A DNA stretch of 64,000 bases from JAJPXC01 sp964562375 (GTDB taxonomy: Bacteria; Bacteroidota; Bacteroidia; Bacteroidales; Muribaculaceae): the NCBI GenBank assembly GCA_964562375.1, contig CAZLSW010000001.1, positions 44,471-108,470 of the forward strand, given 5' to 3'. The stretch's first letter is position 1; every line of letters begins with the position of its first letter. The notes under the pieces are model-generated. The model searched no databases and was not told the origin of the DNA. It saw only the letters and a list, made by a program, of their open reading frames with translations. Both the position numbers and the translations under genes were made by a program. Positions 58,476 through 64,000 of the stretch are shown here, in pieces.

Positions 58476-59153
58476 TCAGTTAGACAATTTACGCATTACA
58501 TTCAACACATAGCCAACTCTTTGACTTTCGTTAAATGGCAAAGCCGTTGATATTTCCTCTCGCAAATTGATTCTTTGCAAAATTGCTTTAAATTCTTCTG
58601 ATATGAAAGCTTGCAATCTTGGAGTGACTTGTTTGATTTCGCTTAATATTGAATTGTGGTAGTTGAGGACATAGACTAAGTCCTCAAAATCCTTGGCTCC
58701 TCTCCAATCCTTCCCTCCTCGGTCCTTAAGCGCTTCTATTTTGGTGGCCAGGTAATATACGGGTGAGAGAATTTGGATTAAGGTGCCTTGGGGCAAACGA
58801 TAATCAATAGCGTTAAGAATTCCTTCTGAGTACCAAGGATTGGAAAATCCCAGAATATTTTGGTCGTCTGGCATCAAATCTACCACTTCACCATCTTTAA
58901 GCCACCGGCAAATTGGAGCGCCTGGTGATGAGTCATTGGTAAATCCTTTTTTCCGCATTTCCTCCTCAAATTTCCAAAACGCATTACGTGAGGCAAGATG
59001 CGTAATGCAGTCGACATCATGCGTTACTCGGGGTTCAGTGACAAATGGATCCGCAGCATAAGCCTCGGCTATGGCACCCCCAACAAAAACAACATGATTT
59101 TTCAAAGAACCTAAGGCCTTCGCAATGGCTTCTATTCTATTTAGGTTGCTCAT
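58476..59153 (-). CDS. Nucleotidyltransferase, AbiEii/MenT-type toxin candidate
   Basis: 225 aa from MSNLNRIEAIAKALGSLKNH. NTase core: VVFVGGAIAEAYAADPFVTE and the Asp motif RVTHDVDCITHLASRNAFWK, then GEVVDLMPDD and ILSPVYYLATKIEALKDRGG plus KDWRGAKDFEDLVYVL. This is the pattern of AbiEii-like or MenT-like toxins that modify tRNA. The HTH partner gene is directly upstream with a 17-base overlap. A phage-defence or growth-arrest role is plausible. The longer ORF start lies inside the partner gene and is not used. Confidence 0.82.
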   Translation of the reverse strand: MSNLNRIEAIAKALGSLKNHVVFVGGAIAEAYAADPFVTEPRVTHDVDCITHLASRNAFWKFEEEMRKKGFTNDSSPGAPICRWLKDGEVVDLMPDDQNILGFSNPWYSEGILNAIDYRLPQGTLIQILSPVYYLATKIEALKDRGGKDWRGAKDFEDLVYVLNYHNSILSEIKQVTPRLQAFISEEFKAILQRINLREEISTALPFNESQRVGYVLNVMRKLSN

Positions 59154-59673
59154 TTTGATATTTGTTAAAGACTTGAGTGATAATTTTAAGAGACTCCTCC
59201 TTTTCCCGAACACGACCAATCCTAATTAAATCTACAAGACACAATAGCTGATAAAAGGCGGGAAATTTGGGCGCGTTTTGGGGCAAGGTTGGGAATAGGG
59301 GTGCGATGGAGACACCTTGCGTGTTGCCATTAGGGTCTGCCCACACCCAGATTTGGGAAGACGGGGCTAACTCTGTCACATAGATCTCATCAATAAATGC
59401 GGTAGAGACTCCTCGGGTTGTGGGACCCAGGACAGCTGGGTAGGCATAGGGAACCCCATATTTAATGAAATCTAAAAACGAAACAGTATGAACCGTACGT
59501 TTATCGTTTGCCAGTAATCTGGATGTCTGGCTTCGGCTCAGAGATAAAGAGACTTCTGCTTGGCTGATACCAGAGAGGTCGGCTAAATCTTTGGCTCGCC
59601 AAGGTTCTTTCCCCTGCGCTATAATCAAGAGCAGCAATGCTACATCTTGAGGTTTTAAAACTGTTTGTTTCAT
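59137..59673 (-). CDS. HTH regulator/antitoxin partner of the nucleotidyltransferase
   Basis: 178 aa. N-terminal winged helix: VALLLLIIAQGKEPWRAKDL followed by ADLSGISQAEVSLSLSRSQT, a clear helix-turn-helix. The C-terminal part (AFIDEIYVTELAPSSQIWVW, SIAPLFPTLPQ) resembles the ligand-like half of MarR/AbiEi-style antitoxins. The gene comes first and overlaps the nucleotidyltransferase by 17 bases, as in HTH/NTase pairs. AT-rich compared with neighbours, consistent with transfer. Confidence 0.8.
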   Translation of the reverse strand: MKQTVLKPQDVALLLLIIAQGKEPWRAKDLADLSGISQAEVSLSLSRSQTSRLLANDKRTVHTVSFLDFIKYGVPYAYPAVLGPTTRGVSTAFIDEIYVTELAPSSQIWVWADPNGNTQGVSIAPLFPTLPQNAPKFPAFYQLLCLVDLIRIGRVREKEESLKIITQVFNKYQNEQPK

Positions 59674-59894
59674 TTTACAAAGTATAAATCATCAAATTAC
59701 CGTGCCCATTTTTCTGAGATGGATTCGTTTTTCGTTTCGATATACAGAATTTTGTTCGAAATTCATTATTTGCGATTTGCGATTTATAAATCGTAAATCA
59801 TGAATCGCGAAATTAGATATTTTTTTGGACTTATCAAAAAGAAAATAATTTCCATAAATTTCGCTATTCATTCTAAGGTAAGAAAATAACGCCA
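59674..59894. other. AT-rich spacer with small palindromes
   Basis: 220 bases without a gene. It contains TGCGATTTATAAATCGTAAATC (as a run of short inverted words) and repeated AAATCG blocks; possibly the leader or operator zone of the HTH/NTase pair, whose start is at 59673. Confidence 0.5.
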
Positions 59895-61238
59895 TCAAAG
59901 CATCTTAATCCTAAGGATTCTGGTGGTCGTGGAGGTGATCGGGTAGTGGCGGCTGGAGCGCAGGCCAACTACCCATAGCACATGGTCAAGGTCGCTTTCC
60001 CAAGACGGGCCTTGCTCAGAAGGAAAGATCCCCGGGCGCCCTCGCCCCGGGATATCGACCAGGAGCCACAGGGAACGCTTGGCCGAGAGGGGGAGGTGAG
60101 CGTCCGAGAAAAGGTCGCTCACCAGACGAGTGCCTGTCATCCCGAATGGCGCGAGGCGATCCCCCTCACGCCAATGGCGCAGGATGGCACGGAGGGGTGC
60201 CTTGTCGGCGTCCATGAGTAACGTGTCGGGGTCTACACGGAGTGATTTCACCTCCGAGCGAGGGACGATTTCCCAGCGCAAAATATCGTTCTGGCCCTCT
60301 TGACTTAAATCCACCTCGATTTCCTCAGTGGAGGTCGCTGGGAGAGGGTGAAGCGCGCCCTCGTGTAGAACGTAGGCTCCCTCCGTGGCTGAGGTGAATA
60401 CGGCGCCGTTACCGTGCTCGCTGCCGAGAATCTCCCGGATGGTGGAAGCCGAAAAGCCGTGTCGCGCAAGCCGTTCAACCACAATTGGACCATTCCCTGA
60501 AATCTTTAGCAAGCCACCGTGCCCCGCGGTTTCGCCGCGGTGGTTCCCGGGGGCATCAACCACCGAAACCAATTGCTCGATGATGTCGTTTTGCACTCCC
60601 AGCACCTCCATCGACCGCAAGATGGCGCGGGTGATGCCGGGAAGATGTTCCTCCAGCGCGGGTAATACCTCGTGGCGGATCAGGTTGCGGCGATAGTCGG
60701 TGGAGAGATTGGTGGAATCGGTTACGTATTCCAGCCCTCTCTCGGCCAAATAACCTTCAATCTCGCGACGTGATACACCGAGCATCGGCCGAACGAAGAT
60801 GCCACGACGGTAGCTCATCCCTTTCAAGCCCTTTACGCCGCTGCCTCGTGTAAGGTTGAGGATAAACGTCTCGGCTTGGTCATCGCTGTTATGGGCAATC
60901 GCAACAGCTTGTAGGCCAAGCAGTCGCGCTTGCTCCTCAAACCATCCATATCGTAGCTCGCGAGCGGCCATCTCCACCGATTGCCCTGCCACTCGCTGTT
61001 GCTCAGCCACGTCAAAATCCTTGACGACAATCTTTGCGCCCAGCCGCTCAGCCGTGGCTCGGGCATGCGCCTCGTCACGGTTGCTTTCCTCCCCCCTGAG
61101 GTGGAAATTGCAATGCAGGGCCACACAGGGATAGCCCTCGCCCGTCAATGCGGCGAGGAGCGCAACCGAGTCGGCGCCGCCGCTCAGGGCGACACCGATC
61201 GGTTGTGATTTGTCTAAGCCTTCGAGGCGAAGGTTCAT
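59895..61238 (-). CDS. tilS: tRNA(Ile)-lysidine synthetase with palindromic insert
   Basis: Lysidine modification of tRNA-Ile CAU. 447 aa from MNLRLEGLDKSQPIGVALSG. PP-loop GVALSGGADSVALLAAL, AIAHNSDDQAETFILNLTRG and PMLGVSRREIEGYLAERGLE are intact. Between the N-terminal and C-terminal domains, QLVSVVDAPGNHRGETAGHG followed by GLLKISG contains residues encoded by a family-2 palindrome at 60509-60547. The C-terminal TilS substrate-binding region follows. The ATG overlaps the phosphorylase stop as ATGA. The frame to 61331 is rejected. Confidence 0.95.
   Translation of the reverse strand: MNLRLEGLDKSQPIGVALSGGADSVALLAALTGEGYPCVALHCNFHLRGEESNRDEAHARATAERLGAKIVVKDFDVAEQQRVAGQSVEMAARELRYGWFEEQARLLGLQAVAIAHNSDDQAETFILNLTRGSGVKGLKGMSYRRGIFVRPMLGVSRREIEGYLAERGLEYVTDSTNLSTDYRRNLIRHEVLPALEEHLPGITRAILRSMEVLGVQNDIIEQLVSVVDAPGNHRGETAGHGGLLKISGNGPIVVERLARHGFSASTIREILGSEHGNGAVFTSATEGAYVLHEGALHPLPATSTEEIEVDLSQEGQNDILRWEIVPRSEVKSLRVDPDTLLMDADKAPLRAILRHWREGDRLAPFGMTGTRLVSDLFSDAHLPLSAKRSLWLLVDIPGRGRPGIFPSEQGPSWESDLDHVLWVVGLRSSRHYPITSTTTRILRIKML
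60509..60547. repeat. Family-2 palindrome inside tilS
   Basis: GCAAGCCACCGTGCCCCGCG...GCCGCGGTGGTTCC, same as the copies at 19362, 38394 and 41804. It is read in frame as part of APGNHRGETAGHGGLL. Confidence 0.9.
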
Positions 61239-62113
61239 AAGCGCTCGAGGACGGTGGCCACAAGGTCCTGCATGGCCGTCTTGTAGTTGGGAGTGGCGTC
61301 GTGCCGCATGCGGTTGGCGATAATCGAGCATACGGTCATCGCGCGGTGGCCAAGCAAGCGCCCCAGTCCTTGCAAGGGGGCCGATTCCATCTCGTAGTTG
61401 GTGATTCGGCGTCCGTGGTACTCAAATTCCTCAATTTTCTGGTTCAGTTCGGGGTTGGCCAACGCCAGACGCAACTTACGCCCTTGCGGACCGTAGAAGC
61501 CCACGGCCGAGATTGTGTTGCCGCGGATCATATCCCCATGGTCGATCTGGTTCACCAGGTCCTCGTCGGCGTTCACCACGTACGGCTTGGCCCAGAGGGG
61601 ATTCCAGTCGGTGTGCTCCACAAGCGCTTTTTCAAAGCCCAGGTCGGCTACCGAGTTGCGCCCGGCGTAGTAGTTGAGCACGCCGTCAAAGCCGATAGCC
61701 TTCTCGGCGATGACCGATGAGCCCACGATGATGTCGGGCTGTAGTGCCCCGGAGGTGCCGATGCGCACCATGGTCAACGTGCGGTGCTCGGGCTTGACCT
61801 CACGCGTGGCAAAGTCGATGTTGGCCAGGGCGTCCAGCTCGTTGATCACGATGTCGATGTTGTCGGGGCCGATGCCGTGGCTCAGGCACATCACCGGCTT
61901 CCCCTTATAGGTGCCTCCGATGGTGTGGAATTCTCGCGACTGCACCTCATAGTCGCGTGTGTCGAAGTAGCTTGCCACCATGTTGACGCGTGATGGGTCG
62001 CCCACTAGCACGATGCGGTCGGTCAACTGCTCGGGACGCAGATGGAGGTGGAAAATTGATCCGTCGGGGTTGATCATCAGTTCCGACGGCGGGATTACTT
62101 GATGGGTGTCCAT
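61235..62113 (-). CDS. Uridine/nucleoside phosphorylase
   Basis: 292 aa of the PNP/UDP family. VLVGDPSRVNMVASYFDTRD, TMVRIGTSGALQPDIIVGSS and KAIGFDGVLNYYAGR match uridine phosphorylase-like enzymes; the late ITNYEMESAPLQGLGRLLGH is the family signature with the ribose-binding Met-Glu-Ser. Splits uridine or a purine nucleoside with phosphate. It overlaps tilS by 4 bases, so the pair is cotranscribed. Confidence 0.9.
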   Translation of the reverse strand: MDTHQVIPPSELMINPDGSIFHLHLRPEQLTDRIVLVGDPSRVNMVASYFDTRDYEVQSREFHTIGGTYKGKPVMCLSHGIGPDNIDIVINELDALANIDFATREVKPEHRTLTMVRIGTSGALQPDIIVGSSVIAEKAIGFDGVLNYYAGRNSVADLGFEKALVEHTDWNPLWAKPYVVNADEDLVNQIDHGDMIRGNTISAVGFYGPQGRKLRLALANPELNQKIEEFEYHGRRITNYEMESAPLQGLGRLLGHRAMTVCSIIANRMRHDATPNYKTAMQDLVATVLERL

Positions 62114-62169
62114 GGTTAGTAGAGAATTAGTGTCTTAAATAATTGAAACGTTTGGGAATGCCGCTCGGT

Positions 62170-63282
62170 TCATATAACCGCGTAGCGGCTTCCGGGTATG
62201 GCGGTGATGATTTGGCGATACTCCATGTCGCCCAGAAGCGACAGCATTCGGTGTATGGGCGTATTGAACGCGATGGCGATTGCGTTGACCGTGGCCTGGG
62301 GATGCTCCCGCAGGTAGTCGACCACGCGTTGCTCCTCGTCGTTAAGCACAAGAGGGAGTGATGCCTGTGCCTCCTCGGCAAGGAGGGGGGTCCAGTTCAT
62401 ATGGATGTAAAGTTGCTCTGGTGAGGAGAGCAACGATGCTAATTGACGGTGAATCAGATTGTTGCATCCTTCGCTGTAGGGGTTGCCTATGCGCCCGGGT
62501 ACGGCAAAAACATCACGGTCGTAGCTGGCCGCTATACGCGCTGTGACCAATGCTCCGCCGCGGGCGGCGCTTTCTGTCACAATCAACGCGTCGCTCATCC
62601 CGGCCACGATACGGTTGCGGGCCAAGAAGTTGCCGCGGTGAACAGGCGCTTTGGAGGTGTACTCGGTGACTAAGGCTCCTCCCTCCTTGACGATACGAGC
62701 CGCGATGTTGCGATGCGCCGCCGGATAGATGGTGGTCAGTCCGTGCGCCAGCACGGCCACAGTGGGTAGTTGGTGGGTTAATGCTTCCCGATGGGCCGCA
62801 ATGTCGGCTCCGTATGCTAAGCCGCTGATGATTGTCGTGTCCGGGAGCCGCTTGCTCAAGTCGTCGACCAACCGCCCTATGAAACCATCCCCGTAGGAGG
62901 TGGCATGGCGGGTCCCCACGATCGACACCATATGGCCTTCGTTGAGATCGGCGTCCCCTAACGCATAGAGCACCACTGGCGCGTCCTCACATTCCCGCAG
63001 ACGTTGAGGATAAGCTTCGTCGGTGAAATACAGTGCTTTAACTCCACTTCGCTCCAGGAATGCTACCTCGGCCTCGGCCAATTCGATAGCCTTACGTCGG
63101 GCGGCGTCGTTGAGCATCTGGGTGGAGATGGAAAGAGCCGATGCGATCTGCGACGCGGGAAGAGTCAGGACGCGCTCCTCCTCACCGAGTCGGTCAACAA
63201 GTTGCTCGGCGAGTGCCACGGTCATTCCCTTCAACGACGCCAAGGCAATGCGATATTTCAGCTCCTTTTGGCTCACTGGCAC
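62170..63282 (-). CDS. dprA: DNA processing protein DprA
   Basis: Loads RecA onto single-stranded DNA during natural transformation. About 370 aa from a GTG start (VPVSQKELKYRIALASLKGM), just behind the thioesterase stop; GTG two codons on (VSQKELKY) is an alternative. Rossmann motifs VSIVGTRHATSYGDGF, IISGLAYGADIAAHREA and RNRIVAGMSDALIVTESAAR plus GGALVTARIA are intact, and a winged helix (LNDEEQRVVDYLREHPQ) is at the C-terminus. The frame further upstream is out of frame with the thioesterase and rejected. Confidence 0.93.
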   Translation of the reverse strand: MPVSQKELKYRIALASLKGMTVALAEQLVDRLGEEERVLTLPASQIASALSISTQMLNDAARRKAIELAEAEVAFLERSGVKALYFTDEAYPQRLRECEDAPVVLYALGDADLNEGHMVSIVGTRHATSYGDGFIGRLVDDLSKRLPDTTIISGLAYGADIAAHREALTHQLPTVAVLAHGLTTIYPAAHRNIAARIVKEGGALVTEYTSKAPVHRGNFLARNRIVAGMSDALIVTESAARGGALVTARIAASYDRDVFAVPGRIGNPYSEGCNNLIHRQLASLLSSPEQLYIHMNWTPLLAEEAQASLPLVLNDEEQRVVDYLREHPQATVNAIAIAFNTPIHRMLSLLGDMEYRQIITAIPGSRYAVI

Positions 63283-63283
63283 G

Positions 63284-63697
63284 TTACTCCTGGGTGAAAT
63301 AATCCTTGAAAACCTCGGCCAACTCATCGCCGCGGGCCGGCATGCCGTTGACAACCGACACTACGGTCACTTGCGCGGTGATCACGTGGGTGCCGTCGAG
63401 CTTGTAGATGTCCTGATGGAAGATGAATCTCGCCCCCTTGCGGGTGATGGAGAGTCGGGAGAGAAAGCGTTCGTCCATGCGCAATGACGACAGGTAGGTA
63501 ATCTCCACCTTGCGCACCACAGGCATCCACCCGCGGTCGTTCATCTCCCGCCACGTCAGGCCCACGTGCTCGCAAAACTCGTGGCGCGTGTGCTCAAGGT
63601 AGTGGAGATAGTTGGCGTTGTTAACGATTCCTTGGCCGTCGACCTCGTAGTCGCGCACCTTCATCTCCAGCTCATATTGATGTTGCTTTTGCTCCAT
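63284..63697 (-). CDS. Acyl-CoA thioesterase, 4HBT (YbgC/FadM) family
   Basis: 137 aa hotdog-fold thioesterase. The Asp-containing motif YEVDGQGIVNNANYLHYLEH is the family signature (Asp and Asn active-site positions), followed by VRKVEITYLSSLRMDERFLS and FIFHQDIYKLDGTHVITAQV. It hydrolyses short- or medium-chain acyl-CoA. It ends 2 bases before the dprA GTG, so the two are translated from the same mRNA. Start is ATG at 63697. Confidence 0.92.
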   Translation of the reverse strand: MEQKQHQYELEMKVRDYEVDGQGIVNNANYLHYLEHTRHEFCEHVGLTWREMNDRGWMPVVRKVEITYLSSLRMDERFLSRLSITRKGARFIFHQDIYKLDGTHVITAQVTVVSVVNGMPARGDELAEVFKDYFTQE

Positions 63698-63828
63698 TGC
63701 TTAGTGGATTGGTTGAAATCACAAAATTACAAAAATTTCGTGATTTCCAGTGAAAAGCGCGACGAAAGCTTTCACCTTCAGCCGATGAGACCTTTCCTCC
63801 TTTAATCCTTTAACTCAATTTTCTCAGG

Positions 63829-63965
63829 CCAGAGAAACCACGAATAACACTAATGAACACCAACAAATTAACAGGGATTCTAATAAATTTTAGAGAGCTT
63901 ACGCTCTTTAATTTACACTAATCCCGGTAGGAGTTTAGTATCGAAATTCGTGTTAATTCTTTGCG
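63829..63965. repeat. Dispersed ACCACGAAT repeat, copy 2
   Basis: Near copy of 6985-7120: ACCACGAATAACACTAATGA, CACCAACAAATTAACAGGG, TAATAAATTTTAGAGAGCTT, then ATTCGTGTTAATTC. The right end is followed by CTTTGCGAAGCAAAG. The window ends just after, so more may follow. Confidence 0.8.
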
Positions 63966-64000
63966 AAGCAAAGCTTAATTCTTGAATGAGGATGAAGATT

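Overview
The window is chromosomal DNA of a Bacteroidota, order Bacteroidales; Muribaculaceae-like is my best guess but the family is not proven. The evidence is many promoters with the Bacteroidota -7 box TAnnTTTG, little use of Shine-Dalgarno sites, a PorZ-like type IX secretion protein, Bacteroidota-type LepB, LptD, DpsL and PdxB, Por-type C-termini on exported proteins, and a ParB site (parS) plus parAB. GC looks moderately high by eye.

Layout. 0-4.4 kb: 3' end of a PorZ-like propeller gene, a small unknown gene, then wbqC-like, lepB and dapB on the minus strand. 4.5-7.8 kb: an island of virus-type genes with a portal-like protein and three small unknown partners. 7.9-18 kb: asnS, a low-complexity rluB, GH73 glucosaminidase/AraC regulator, a lipoprotein, lolD-slyD and mutS. 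18-25 kb: SpmAB-like carrier, ybeY-mnmG, parS, apt, a leucine-rich surface protein and tRNA-Pro. 25-29 kb: a four-gene operon for a 3-amino-3,6-dideoxysugar with an acyl-CoA ligase. 29-41 kb: amt, pdxB, a YoeB/YefM-type toxin-antitoxin pair, purD, fba, an XRE-cupin regulator, an acyl-CoA synthetase, proB, a dicarboxylate-type symporter and an ECF sigma factor. 42-43.9 kb: a second virus-type island, with an SU10-like major capsid protein and a small acidic partner that could be a scaffold. 44-64 kb: parAB, a beta-helix lipoprotein, a possible new small gene pair, a TGS/uridine kinase, DpsL, an exported phosphodiester glycosidase, a GNAT toxin pair, lptD, a ThiF/MoeB-type E1, recO, a nucleotidyltransferase/HTH pair, tilS, a uridine phosphorylase, dprA and a thioesterase.

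Two things stand out. First, portal and capsid genes sit 35 kb apart among ordinary housekeeping genes, with no integrase, terminase or lysis genes visible and, for the portal unit, a host-type promoter. They look like parts of a dispersed, domesticated particle (gene-transfer-agent-like) or remnants of an old virus. Second, the window is full of small palindromic repeats: about 30 copies of a hairpin element with compensatory stem changes, plus two rarer families. Copies lie in frame inside pdxB, proB, the symporter gene, tilS and the signal-peptide region of the GH73 gene, and one end of the main element supplies the stop codon of mnmG, the sigma gene and parB. Separate 7-, 8- and 10-bp tandem arrays fill the spacers and in three genes encode the last residues and the stop codon.
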